Positions 9,565 through 16,930 are shown, counted from the stretch's first letter. The stretch is 64,000 nucleotides of DNA from Piscibacillus sp052246295 (GCA_052246295.1 JBQQCO010000001.1); one strand, 5' to 3'. Numbers and translations are program-made. Notes: generated from the sequence alone by a model not told the origin.

Positions 9565-9603
9565 TGGGTAGGAGCGGCATAGGTATACGGCCATTTTTGA
9601 AGG

Positions 9604-9826
9604 TTTTACGGTCCGTTTTGGAAAATTATCGGCCTCTTTTTCGATATTTACGGCCTGTTTGTTTAACCATAAAATTTGCCCTTTACCTGCAGCTTTTCTT
9701 AATATATCTGCAGGTTTTTAAGTTTTACCTGCAACTTTTTGAAATTTACCTGCATGTTTCGGAAATTTAGCTGCAGGTCCCGACGACTTACCTGCATGTT
9801 TTCCACTTTTACCTGCAAGTTATAGA
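9604..9826. repeat. 21-bp-period intergenic array, ACGGCC then ACCTGCAGGT family
   Basis: A short run with core TTTACGGCC has CGG at 9609, 9630 and 9651. After one degenerate unit come seven units with core TTTACCTGCAGG, whose CTGC falls at 9687, 9708, 9729, 9750, 9771, 9792 and 9813, every interval exactly 21 bp. The core is palindromic (ACCTGCAGGT) and some units carry variants such as AGCTGC. The array lies between the facing terminators of amtB and lipA, so outside both transcripts. Confidence 0.85.
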
Positions 9827-9858
9827 AAAATCCCCCTCAACCGCTTGAGGGGGATTAC
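9826..9858 (-). terminator. terminator of lipM-lipA
   Basis: Minus-strand AATCCCCCTCAAG / TTGAGGGGGATT hairpin followed by TTTTTC, close to the lipA stop. Confidence 0.9.
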
Positions 9859-9861
9859 CTA

Positions 9862-10785
9862 TTAAGATGGGTTTTTCATGTAGTTTGCTTCGAATTGTTC
9901 GCGGCGGGCTTTAGCTGCCTCACTTACCTGCTCATCCGCGTGGTAAGAAGAACGAACGAGCGGAGCTGATTGACAGTGTTTAAAGCCTTTTTGGAACGCA
10001 ATCTTACGTAACTCCGCAAACTCCTGAGGCTCATAGTAACGAACAACGTTTAAGTGATTACGAGTTGGCTGTAAGTACTGACCGATTGTTAAAATATCAA
10101 CGTCATGTGCTAATAGATCATCCATTGCTTCAAGGATCTCTTCTTTTGTCTCGCCTAAACCAACCATGATACTTGATTTAGTCGGAACATCTGGCGCAAC
10201 CTCTTTTACTCGCTTAAGTAGGTTCAATGAACGATCGTAAGTCGCTTTTGAACGCACTGTTGGCGTTAAGCGACGCACTGTTTCAATGTTGTGGTTAAAA
10301 ATATCTGGTTTTGCGTCCATTAACGTATGAAGGCTGTCGTAGTCACCTTTCATATCAGATGGTAACACTTCAACCGTTGTACCAGGGTTACGTTCACGAA
10401 CAGCTTTGACTGTTTCAGCAAACACAGCTGCGCCTCCATCTTTCAAATCATCACGTGCAACCGCTGTGATTACCGCATGACGTAGGCCCATAATCTCAAC
10501 TGACTCTGCTACACGCTGTGGCTCTTGCCAGTCAATTTCAGTTGGAAGACCCGTTTGTACCGCACAGAAACGGCAGCCACGTGTACAAACCTTACCTAAA
10601 ATCATGAATGTAGCCGTCTTACGTACTGCCCAACACTCGTGAATGTTCGGGCAACGCGCTTCCTCACATACCGTATGTAAGTTTTTCTCACGCATCATTT
10701 TCTTAAGACCCGTGTAGTTCTTATTCGTGTTTAACTTAATTTTCAACCATTCAGGCTTTCTGACGTAATCATTCTTCTTCGCCAT
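9862..10785 (-). CDS. lipA: lipoyl synthase
   Basis: Radical-SAM enzyme that inserts two sulfurs into protein-bound octanoyl groups to make lipoyl cofactors of 2-oxoacid dehydrogenases and the glycine cleavage system. Both iron-sulfur motifs are present: Cys40, Cys45, Cys51 (auxiliary cluster) and Cys67, Cys71, Cys74 (radical SAM). The 307-residue length is normal. It lies 21 bp downstream of lipM, the octanoyltransferase that makes its substrate, so the two steps of lipoyl synthesis form one operon. Confidence 0.97.
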   Translation of the reverse strand: MAKKNDYVRKPEWLKIKLNTNKNYTGLKKMMREKNLHTVCEEARCPNIHECWAVRKTATFMILGKVCTRGCRFCAVQTGLPTEIDWQEPQRVAESVEIMGLRHAVITAVARDDLKDGGAAVFAETVKAVRERNPGTTVEVLPSDMKGDYDSLHTLMDAKPDIFNHNIETVRRLTPTVRSKATYDRSLNLLKRVKEVAPDVPTKSSIMVGLGETKEEILEAMDDLLAHDVDILTIGQYLQPTRNHLNVVRYYEPQEFAELRKIAFQKGFKHCQSAPLVRSSYHADEQVSEAAKARREQFEANYMKNPS

Positions 10786-10806
10786 TCATGCCACCCCTTC
10801 TTAAGT

Positions 10807-11646
10807 TTATTTGACTCCCTTTTTATTAAGCGAAAAATTCCACTCATCAGACGAATATTTTTCTTTTGCTAATGTCTGAACTTCTTGTTCCTGCTCAGCG
10901 GTTAACTCAAAAGGAACTAATTCTATATCTAAGCCTTTTTCAAACCCTTTGTAAAAAGCTTCTTCCACTTCTTCCAGCGATAGCTTACGCCCTAAGTACT
11001 CTTCCATCGTCGTTGCCTTTTCCTTAAACTTGGACTTTGCACGCTCACGAACTTCATCACTCGGATACGCAAACAAATCAAATAACACATCATCATCCAT
11101 ACTAATCGGAACTGACCCGTGCTGTAAGATCACGCCTTGCTTACGCGTCTGAGCACTACCAGCCGCCTTCTTATCCCCAATCACAAGCTCATACCACGAC
11201 GGCTCATCAAAACAAACCGCTGACCCCGTCTGTTGAAGCTTTCCTTCTGGCACGGCCAGATCCGCTTCAATATCCAAGTTGCGATAACCTTCTAATAAAC
11301 CGTTAGTAATGACACGATAAGCTTCTGTTACAGTCTTTGGCATTTTCGGATGCTTTTCAGAAACAACAACACTATATGTTAATTCATGATCATGCAACAC
11401 CGCACGCCCACCCGTTAAACGACGAACGAAATCAAATCCATGCTGACGAACATTCTCTGTATGTATCTTTCCTTCAACCTTCTGAAAATATCCTACTGAC
11501 ATCGCGCTAGGCGTCCACGTATAAAACCTTAAGGCAGGCGGAATTGTCCCCTCACTATGCCAACGCAACAAACACTCATCAAACGCCATGTTATAAGCCG
11601 CATCATGAGACTTTGTATTAATAAAATACCACTGTTCTTTTGTCAT
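10807..11646 (-). CDS. lipM: octanoyl-[acyl carrier protein]:protein octanoyltransferase LipM
   Basis: Transfers octanoate from acyl carrier protein to the GcvH protein, the first step of lipoyl assembly in Bacillus. The 279-residue protein has the lipoate-ligase fold with RRLTGGRAVLHDHELTYS (about 75-92), the acyl-accepting cysteine Cys145 in GSAVCFD, and Lys160 in GDKKAAGSAQ. The cysteine separates LipM from lipoate ligases such as LplJ. Co-transcribed with lipA. Confidence 0.92.
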   Translation of the reverse strand: MTKEQWYFINTKSHDAAYNMAFDECLLRWHSEGTIPPALRFYTWTPSAMSVGYFQKVEGKIHTENVRQHGFDFVRRLTGGRAVLHDHELTYSVVVSEKHPKMPKTVTEAYRVITNGLLEGYRNLDIEADLAVPEGKLQQTGSAVCFDEPSWYELVIGDKKAAGSAQTRKQGVILQHGSVPISMDDDVLFDLFAYPSDEVRERAKSKFKEKATTMEEYLGRKLSLEEVEEAFYKGFEKGLDIELVPFELTAEQEQEVQTLAKEKYSSDEWNFSLNKKGVK

Positions 11647-11732
11647 GTTGCAACACTCACTTTAGCAAGATAAATTTACTAACACTATCATCTTAACAAG
11701 ACTACTAAGAAAAATAAAACGATTTTCAACAA

Positions 11733-11762
11733 TTGACCTAACTTTCTAATAAAAAATATGCT
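11733..11762 (+). promoter_or_regulatory. predicted promoter of sinR
   Basis: TTGACC at 11733-11738 and TATGCT at 11757-11762 with an 18-bp spacer, about 50 bp before the sinR start. No GTTC-N8-GAAC operator was seen here. Confidence 0.5.
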
Positions 11763-11813
11763 ATATTATTGTTAAGATAAAATTTCGACGGACGTAATAA
11801 GGAGTTTTCATAC

Positions 11814-12146
11814 ATGATTGGTGAACGCGTACAAAAATATAGAAAAGAAAAAGGGATGTCATTAACGGAACTTGCTGAACGAGCAGGCGTTGCTAAATCC
11901 TACTTAAGCGCCCTTGAGCGAAATATACAACAAAACCCATCTGTTCAATTCTTGGAAAAAATCGCGACTGAACTAGATATAAGCATCGATCATCTAATTA
12001 AAGACACTGTTGAAGAAGGTAAATCCGGTCTTGATTCAGAATGGGAAAAGCTTGTTAAAGATGCGATGGAGTCAGGGATTTCTAAAGAAGAGTTTAAGAA
12101 CTTTTTAGAGTTTAATAAATGGAAATTAAAGAACGAAGATGAGTAA
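11814..12146 (+). CDS. sinR: SinR-type master repressor of biofilm genes
   Basis: The 110-residue protein has an XRE helix-turn-helix (about 5-60, with KGMSLTELAERAGVAKSYLS) and a C-terminal helical hook (about 73-105, LDSEWEKLVKDAM ... GISKEEF), the SinR tetramerisation/SinI-binding region. In B. subtilis SinR represses tapA-sipW-tasA. Here it is convergent to exactly that gene set, whose promoter region holds five GTTC-N8-GAAC sites. No sinI-like gene lies beside it. RBS AAGGAGTT. Confidence 0.88.
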   Translation: MIGERVQKYRKEKGMSLTELAERAGVAKSYLSALERNIQQNPSVQFLEKIATELDISIDHLIKDTVEEGKSGLDSEWEKLVKDAMESGISKEEFKNFLEFNKWKLKNEDE

Positions 12147-12172
12147 ATCGCCAGAGATGGCGGTTTTTTTGT
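12146..12172 (+). terminator. terminator of sinR
   Basis: Short CGCC / GGCG stem with T7 tail directly after the sinR stop. Confidence 0.75.
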
Positions 12173-12191
12173 TTGGGGAACTTTTTTCAGT

Positions 12192-12219
12192 AAAAAAGCC
12201 CGCCAAGGATAAGGCAGAC
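12192..12219 (-). terminator. terminator of the matrix operon
   Basis: Minus-strand GTCTGCC / GGCGGGC stem (with GT pairs) followed by T6, at the sortase stop codon. Confidence 0.75.
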
Positions 12220-12834
12220 TTAATCAGATACTTTCTTAGCTTGCACAATGATTCTGTGAGTAGGGTTATACATCGGCTCACACGTAATTAAAGTGATGAT
12301 TGAATCTTCTTCATTAGATTCTAGCACTGATACATCATCGGGTGTAACAATCTTCGTATCATATACTTCGTATGTCATCTCGCCCTCAAGTGTTTCGACC
12401 TTTATCTCATCACCTAGGGTTACTTCATCCAACCGGTTAAATAATCGCCCTTCCGTATGGCTACGATGTCCAGCAATCCCTGTGTTTCCAATTTGACCAA
12501 GTGGGCTCGTTCCGTCCATGATTCCAAGCCCAATGTCTAGGTTATCATCAGATGCCCCTTGAAGCATCGGAAGAGTCAAATCAATTTTTTCGATATACAT
12601 TAAACCCACAACCCCTGAATCAAAAGAGGTGCTTTTAGGCTCACCTTCTACAGGATCATCGCCAGTAATATCAATTTCAGACCGTGCTTGATTTTGCGTG
12701 AAAATTTCATCGAGATTCTGAAATTCTCGAACAAGCTCATCTTGCTTTGATGCATAGATTTGTTTTTGAATATGCGGAAAGGCGATAAGGCCGATTCCGA
12801 TAAGGATAAAGAGAATGGCAATCAGCTTCTTCAT
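12220..12834 (-). CDS. class D-like sortase
   Basis: The 204-residue membrane-anchored transpeptidase cleaves an LPXTG-type signal and joins the protein to the cell wall. It has one N-terminal membrane segment (about 4-22), His123 in AGHRS, catalytic Cys185 in TLITCEP and Arg194 in PTHRIIV. The TLITC motif and length fit class D. Its start overlaps the stop of the LPXTG-protein gene by 4 bp (ATGA), which makes that protein the obvious substrate. It is the last gene of the TasA/TapA matrix operon, an arrangement not found in the classic B. subtilis operon. Confidence 0.9.
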   Translation of the reverse strand: MKKLIAILFILIGIGLIAFPHIQKQIYASKQDELVREFQNLDEIFTQNQARSEIDITGDDPVEGEPKSTSFDSGVVGLMYIEKIDLTLPMLQGASDDNLDIGLGIMDGTSPLGQIGNTGIAGHRSHTEGRLFNRLDEVTLGDEIKVETLEGEMTYEVYDTKIVTPDDVSVLESNEEDSIITLITCEPMYNPTHRIIVQAKKVSD

Positions 12835-13586
12835 TTTTGACCACTAGCTATACGTCTAGTGATTAAGAATAGTATTGTGCCACTGACTAAGAATAGACCT
12901 CCGATAATATAGAATAAGTAAGGAATTTCTTCGCCAGTTTGGGGAAGCTCCTGATCACCTTTTACTTGTTCTTCCGATGTAGCTTCTTCATTATCACTTC
13001 CTCCAGAATCACCCTTGTCTCTGCCCGCTTGTTCATCAGAATCATCTTCTTTAGGTTTATCTTGGTTATCAGATTCTTCTGGTTCATCTGGTAAGTCTTC
13101 TACATCATCAGGAACTTCTATCGGCTCGGCTCTAGCAAGTATTCTAATAGAGAAGTTTGTCTCTAAACCTTGGAATTCGTTCCCTGACTCAGGTGGAAAC
13201 TCTGCTACTAACAGTAAGTCTTCTTTTTCGCCTGCCGTCAATTCTCTGTACTCCAACCCTTTATAGTCTCCTAACTTACCCTCATAAAGTATCTCACCAT
13301 TTGAGTCCTCAATCTTGAAGTTCATATGATTATATAACTTCTCTGACCCACTAATCATCCTGCTGTCAATATAGTAAACAAAATCTTTCTCTCCGTCATT
13401 TTCAATCACTACTTCTCTTTCAAACCAATCCCCTGGTTTGATGTTTGTCACATCAAACAAAACTTGTTCAGGTGTAGTAGAGATAGATATGTCCTCACTA
13501 TCTGCATATATTGGTGAATAACATATTAAGCTTGAACAGACCAATACAGTGACAACCAAAACTCTCCATTTTAAGTATTTCTTCAT
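12831..13586 (-). CDS. LPXTG-anchored surface protein with TasA-like domain
   Basis: The 251-residue protein (ATG at 13586, RBS AGAAGGTG) has a signal peptide (about 1-28), a beta-rich ectodomain (about 30-155), an acidic Asp/Glu/Ser linker (156-212), and a cell-wall sorting signal: LPQTG at 214-218, a hydrophobic span and an Arg-Arg tail. The ectodomain repeats landmarks of the neighbouring TasA proteins: NIKPGD with a following IENDG, and NEFQG before the last strands. I infer a TasA-family domain made into a wall anchor or cap for the fibre. It has an ordinary signal peptide rather than the SipW type. The paired sortase follows with a 4-bp overlap. Confidence 0.8.
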   Translation of the reverse strand: MKKYLKWRVLVVTVLVCSSLICYSPIYADSEDISISTTPEQVLFDVTNIKPGDWFEREVVIENDGEKDFVYYIDSRMISGSEKLYNHMNFKIEDSNGEILYEGKLGDYKGLEYRELTAGEKEDLLLVAEFPPESGNEFQGLETNFSIRILARAEPIEVPDDVEDLPDEPEESDNQDKPKEDDSDEQAGRDKGDSGGSDNEEATSEEQVKGDQELPQTGEEIPYLFYIIGGLFLVSGTILFLITRRIASGQK

Positions 13587-13628
13587 AAGAATCACCTTCT
13601 TTTTACCCTAGGTGGAGTAAATAAATTA

Positions 13629-14237
13629 TTAAGCAGGACCCTCATTGACTTCTTCTGATTTACTCTGATTTTCTTTACGTCTTTCTAATTGGGTTAATCC
13701 TTGCCAAATTGAAAATCCAGCATAACCAATTAATAGAAGGCCCGGCAGCATTAACATTAACGCACCACCCTCTTTGGATTGCGCAAAACTAGCAATGTAA
13801 CCTACATATGGAATTGTAAAGCCTGTGTACTCAGCGACAACATTATCTGATAGAACTAGTTCACGATCAGCTGCATCGTTGTTATCCCCTTTAGTTCTAT
13901 ACATTACATTCTCACCACTATTAACAACTTCTATAACACGGTGAGTAATTAACTTATCCTCTTCCATAAACGTAATGACATCACCATTTTTAAAGCGAGT
14001 CATATCCCCACCCGGTTTGACTGTTATAATCGATCCTGTATAGAACTCTGGTTCCATAGAGCCAGATAATACTGTTTTAATTTGATAGCCAAACACTTCA
14101 GGTTCTCCACCTGATGCTTTAACTGTGATGACCATAAACAACATGATGATCAAAGTTATGGCAAGCATTACACTAATAAATGCACTGAATACTTTTTTGG
14201 CTGTTTTTAGGTTTAGATATTTGTTGAGTCTTTTCAT
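13629..14237 (-). CDS. sipW: signal peptidase I of the SipW (ER-like) type
   Basis: Membrane signal peptidase that processes TasA and TapA. The 202-residue protein starts at ATG 14237 (RBS AAGGTGGGAG). It has an N-terminal membrane segment (about 18-40), catalytic Ser60 in LSGSMEP, and His99 in THRV in place of lysine, which marks the ER-type Ser/His dyad. RTKGDNN follows at about 114-120 and a second membrane span lies near the C-terminus. It sits 15 bp after tapA in the same transcript. Confidence 0.93.
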   Translation of the reverse strand: MKRLNKYLNLKTAKKVFSAFISVMLAITLIIMLFMVITVKASGGEPEVFGYQIKTVLSGSMEPEFYTGSIITVKPGGDMTRFKNGDVITFMEEDKLITHRVIEVVNSGENVMYRTKGDNNDAADRELVLSDNVVAEYTGFTIPYVGYIASFAQSKEGGALMLMLPGLLLIGYAGFSIWQGLTQLERRKENQSKSEEVNEGPA

Positions 14238-14251
14238 CAATACTCCCACCT

Positions 14252-15130
14252 TTATTCCTCTGATTCTGATGTTTCATCATTTTCCTCTTTAGTTGAATCC
14301 TCTTTTGAACTTTCTTGGTCATCTTCAGAAGCTTCATTATCTAAACCTTTTTCGCTATCTCCATTTGATTTTTCTTCTAAGTTCTCTTCATTCTGTTCTT
14401 GCTCTTGTTCAGATTGAGCCTCATCTTCTTTATCTGTCTCTTCCTCTTGTGGCTTTTCTTCCTGTTTTGAACTTTCTTCAACCTGTTCTTTCTCTTGATG
14501 ATCTGCATCTATTTCTTTATCGTCTTCTACATTATCTTCGTTCACTTCTGGTACACTTTCTACTTCGTTCTTCTCTTTACCCTTGCCTTTACCTTTTTCT
14601 TCTTTTGCTGCGTTGCAGTTCAAATGTACTTTTTCGCTCCATATTTCTACATTTTCACCTTCATAGTCTTCATGTTGATAAGCTTTAAACTCATAGAAGC
14701 CATTCTCTTCAGCTAAAAAGACTAAATCTTTAACTTCATCTGTATTTAAAGGTTCTATAACTCCCTCTCCGACTTTCTCCCCGTGAGGGTTTTGGGGTTT
14801 GCCTTTTGTTGTGAAATGCACTTCAAAAATTGAAGAATCATACATGTCTTTTCCTATATTCTTAATTTCAACACTTATTTCTTCAGGTGCACACGCTTTT
14901 ACATTTTGAGTTTTTTTACCAGTAAAAATCAGTTCACTTCCGTCCCACCAAGAATCTGCAGCATTAATTGATACACTAGAATGTGGTTGGCTGTTAAAGT
15001 AAGCTTGGGTACCAGAGGTTAACATAGATACAAAAAACACACTAAAATACCAAATTGCAATTATTTTGGTCAGTAATATCAGATTCTGATGTTTCTTACG
15101 ATACTTTATAACTCTCGTATATCTTCGCAT
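14252..15130 (-). CDS. tapA: TapA-like amyloid fibre anchoring/assembly protein
   Basis: The 292-residue protein resembles TapA (YqxM), the minor matrix protein that nucleates TasA fibres. ATG 15130 follows a clean AGGAGG, so the longer frame is not used. It has a basic N-terminus, a hydrophobic signal with SGTQAYF at about 39-45 (SipW-type cleavage site), a folded domain at about 50-175 with two cysteines (Cys80 and Cys172) that could form the disulfide known in TapA, and a long Glu-rich tail from about 176. The tail is longer and more acidic than in B. subtilis. sipW follows at once. Confidence 0.8.
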   Translation of the reverse strand: MRRYTRVIKYRKKHQNLILLTKIIAIWYFSVFFVSMLTSGTQAYFNSQPHSSVSINAADSWWDGSELIFTGKKTQNVKACAPEEISVEIKNIGKDMYDSSIFEVHFTTKGKPQNPHGEKVGEGVIEPLNTDEVKDLVFLAEENGFYEFKAYQHEDYEGENVEIWSEKVHLNCNAAKEEKGKGKGKEKNEVESVPEVNEDNVEDDKEIDADHQEKEQVEESSKQEEKPQEEETDKEDEAQSEQEQEQNEENLEEKSNGDSEKGLDNEASEDDQESSKEDSTKEENDETSESEE

Positions 15131-15163
15131 TATTTTCCTCCTATCCAAGGAATCAGCATTACA

Positions 15164-15193
15164 TTTATTCCTTATCGTAAATCTATTAGTCAA
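15164..15193 (-). promoter_or_regulatory. possible internal promoter before tapA
   Basis: Minus-strand TTGACT (15188-15193) and AATAAA (15164-15169), 18 bp apart, lie between the terminator after tasA1 and the tapA ribosome site. It would give tapA-sipW-anchor-sortase their own start. The -10 match is modest. Confidence 0.35.
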
Positions 15194-15209
15194 TAATAGA
15201 CTTATGATA

Positions 15210-15250
15210 AAAAATAAATACTTGGAAAGGTGAGATTTCTCACCTTTCCT
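15210..15250 (-). terminator. strong hairpin terminator between tasA1 and tapA
   Basis: Minus-strand GGAAAGGTGAGA / TCTCACCTTTCC perfect 12-bp stem with a 2-nt loop, then an AT-rich tail ending in T6. It should stop most transcripts after the two fibre genes and so lower expression of the downstream genes. Confidence 0.88.
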
Positions 15251-15253
15251 TAA

Positions 15254-15823
15254 TTATCTAAGGCTTCCATCTTCTTGGCTTGCTTCAAATGAGAAGTTAA
15301 GGTCAATCACATCACCTTGGAATTTATTTTGGTCTTGCCCATTTTCATTAAATTTAAAATCTATTCTAAGGAGTTTACGGTCTCCAGCTTGCTGATTCTC
15401 TGAAACTACTATGTCTCCCAATTCGCTAAGCGGAGTCCATTCTACAATATTTCCTTCACTTTTATTTTGTGGATCTATAATATTAACTAAAATATGATCC
15501 GCAAAGTCTTCACCATCGTTATCTCCTTTAGTATCAGTGATTTCATATGAAGGTGTTAATACAACATCTTTAAAGTTTAATGACCCATCGTTGTATAATC
15601 TAAGCTGATGAACTTTCCAATCTCCAGGCTTCATGTTATCTAGATTGACATTTACTTCTTCATTATCATCAGTGGACTTTAAGTTTAAATCTAATGTACC
15701 TGCGGCAAATGTATTGTTTGTTTCTGCTGTGTCACTAAAGTACGCAAACGTTCCTCCGCCAATTAATGAAATACCTAGTGCTGCTGATAATACACCCATT
15801 CCCAGCTTCTTTTTAATAGACAT
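15254..15823 (-). CDS. tasA: TasA/CalY-family matrix fibre protein, copy 1
   Basis: The 189-residue secreted protein belongs to the TasA/camelysin family, the main fibre of Bacillus biofilm matrix. Its first 32 residues (lysines, hydrophobic core, GGGTFAYFSDT) are a SipW-type signal peptide, almost identical to that of the upstream paralogue. The mature part has NMKPGD, YNDGSLNF and FQGD landmarks of the fold. RBS AAGGAGGT. It lies 99 bp after copy 2. Mature regions of the two copies differ much more than the signal peptides. Confidence 0.88.
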   Translation of the reverse strand: MSIKKKLGMGVLSAALGISLIGGGTFAYFSDTAETNNTFAAGTLDLNLKSTDDNEEVNVNLDNMKPGDWKVHQLRLYNDGSLNFKDVVLTPSYEITDTKGDNDGEDFADHILVNIIDPQNKSEGNIVEWTPLSELGDIVVSENQQAGDRKLLRIDFKFNENGQDQNKFQGDVIDLNFSFEASQEDGSLR

Positions 15824-15886
15824 AAAACATACCTCCTTAGCTAAAAATAATGTTGAAAATATTGTCGTGTTAGTTATTTACTATAT

Positions 15887-15919
15887 GTATAAGGAAGGAG
15901 TTAACCCCCTTCCTTATAA
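15887..15919 (-). terminator. hairpin between tasA2 and tasA1, poor T run
   Basis: Minus-strand ATAAGGAAGG / CCTTCCTTAT stem with a 9-nt loop. No T run follows, so it may act as an RNA processing or stability element rather than a full terminator. Confidence 0.55.
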
Positions 15920-15922
15920 AAC

Positions 15923-16555
15923 TTATCTAAGTTCACCTTCAGTTTGGTGGGCTTCAAAAGTCCAAGTAAGTTTTAAAGCGTCACCTTGGAATTCGTTTTG
16001 ATCTTCACCATTATCTACAAATTCAAAAGCTACATACATTTGATCCGAGGTACCTGCTGGAAGACCACTACCTTCTCCATCTAGCCCAAGTAAATGAGTC
16101 CAGAAACTTTGCACATTCTCAACTGCGTCCGGAGTTTGGTTTTTTAAATCATATAAGGTAGTTTCAGCAATTACATCATTATAGTCACCAATTATCCAGC
16201 CATCACCGGTTTTATCTGCGTTTTCAAGGAATAATACTTTAATATGTTTACCAAAATCATCCGTGTTGTTACCTTCAGCATCAATCACTTCGTAAGCAGT
16301 TGATAAATCAATTGAAGAAATATCTAATGTACCACCATTAATTAATTCAAATTCTCTTACCATTACGTCACCTGGTTTGATATTCTCTACATCAATTACA
16401 GTTGTAGGATCAACACTTAAATCTAAAGTACCTGCTGCAAATGTGTTGTTTGTTTCTTCTGTGTCACTAAAATATGCAAACGTTCCTCCACCAATTAATG
16501 AAATACCTAGTGCTGCTGACAGCACGCCCATTCCTAATTTCTTTTTAATACTCAA
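15923..16555 (-). CDS. tasA: TasA/CalY-family matrix fibre protein, copy 2 (operon-proximal)
   Basis: The 210-residue TasA-type fibre subunit starts at TTG 16555 behind AGGAGG. The SipW-type signal peptide ends GGGTFAYFSDT. Landmarks NIKPGD, LINGGTLD and NEFQGD match copy 1 and the LPXTG protein. It is the first gene after the promoter with SinR-like operators, so it is probably the most strongly made component. Confidence 0.88.
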   Translation of the reverse strand: MSIKKKLGMGVLSAALGISLIGGGTFAYFSDTEETNNTFAAGTLDLSVDPTTVIDVENIKPGDVMVREFELINGGTLDISSIDLSTAYEVIDAEGNNTDDFGKHIKVLFLENADKTGDGWIIGDYNDVIAETTLYDLKNQTPDAVENVQSFWTHLLGLDGEGSGLPAGTSDQMYVAFEFVDNGEDQNEFQGDALKLTWTFEAHQTEGELR

Positions 16556-16670
16556 AATAATTCCTCCTCTTATTACCCCAACATGAGGTTTAAAAATTTT
16601 TATTTATTTCAACATGACCAACCTTCAATTAATCATGCTAAAATCTCAAGTATTTTTCTTGATTGCTTAT

Positions 16671-16686
16671 GTTCGTTAATTAGAAC
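16671..16686. promoter_or_regulatory. SinR-like operator O1
   Basis: GTTCGTTAATTAGAAC, a GTTC-N8-GAAC inverted repeat in the leader of the tasA operon. B. subtilis SinR binds GTTCTYT half-sites, often as inverted pairs. Confidence 0.6.
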
Positions 16687-16711
16687 TCGCCGGCATATAA
16701 AAATCTCTTTG

Positions 16712-16727
16712 GTTCTTAATTAAGAAC
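16712..16727. promoter_or_regulatory. SinR-like operator O2
   Basis: GTTCTTAATTAAGAAC is a perfect 16-bp palindrome with GTTCTTA half-sites. It covers the predicted transcription start of the tasA operon, an ideal repressor position. Confidence 0.75.
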
Positions 16728-16734
16728 AATTTAA

Positions 16735-16763
16735 ATTATAGAGTCTTATTTCCTATTTGCAAA
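16735..16763 (-). promoter_or_regulatory. predicted promoter of the tasA-tapA-sortase operon
   Basis: On the minus strand TTTGCA (16758-16763) and TATAAT (16735-16740) are 17 bp apart. The promoter is bracketed by SinR-like operators: O2 covers the expected start, O3-O5 lie upstream. Confidence 0.65.
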
Positions 16764-16782
16764 ACCTGAAAAAAGCTCAAAT

Positions 16783-16798
16783 ATTCTTAATAATGAAC
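16783..16798. promoter_or_regulatory. SinR-like operator O3 (degenerate)
   Basis: ATTCTTAATAATGAAC keeps the 16-bp layout with one changed end base. It lies just upstream of the predicted -35. Confidence 0.5.
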
Positions 16799-16805
16799 AA
16801 AAATC

Positions 16806-16821
16806 GTTCTTTTCAAAGAAC
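16806..16821. promoter_or_regulatory. SinR-like operator O4
   Basis: GTTCTTTTCAAAGAAC has two full GTTCTTT half-sites, the exact SinR motif, in inverted orientation. Confidence 0.75.
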
Positions 16822-16868
16822 CAAACCCTATTTCCTTAAAATTCCTAACTTTTTCTTCGTTTTACTTC

Positions 16869-16884
16869 GTTCTATATAAAGAAC
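16869..16884. promoter_or_regulatory. SinR-like operator O5
   Basis: GTTCTATATAAAGAAC with the same GTTC-N8-GAAC layout. It starts 63 bp (six helical turns) from O4. Confidence 0.65.
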
Positions 16885-16898
16885 AATTAAACAAATAA

Positions 16899-16930
16899 AA
16901 AACCTTGCCTCAATTCATGAGACAAGGCCT
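16899..16930 (-). terminator. terminator of the SE1832-like gene
   Basis: Minus-strand CCTTGTCTCA / TTGAGGCAAGG stem followed by T6. Confidence 0.85.

Noticed and set aside
14293..14716. Leu/Phe-rich ORFs opposite tapA
   Set aside because: Antisense of the Glu-rich TapA tail (GAA/GAG read as TTC/CTC); no ribosome site.
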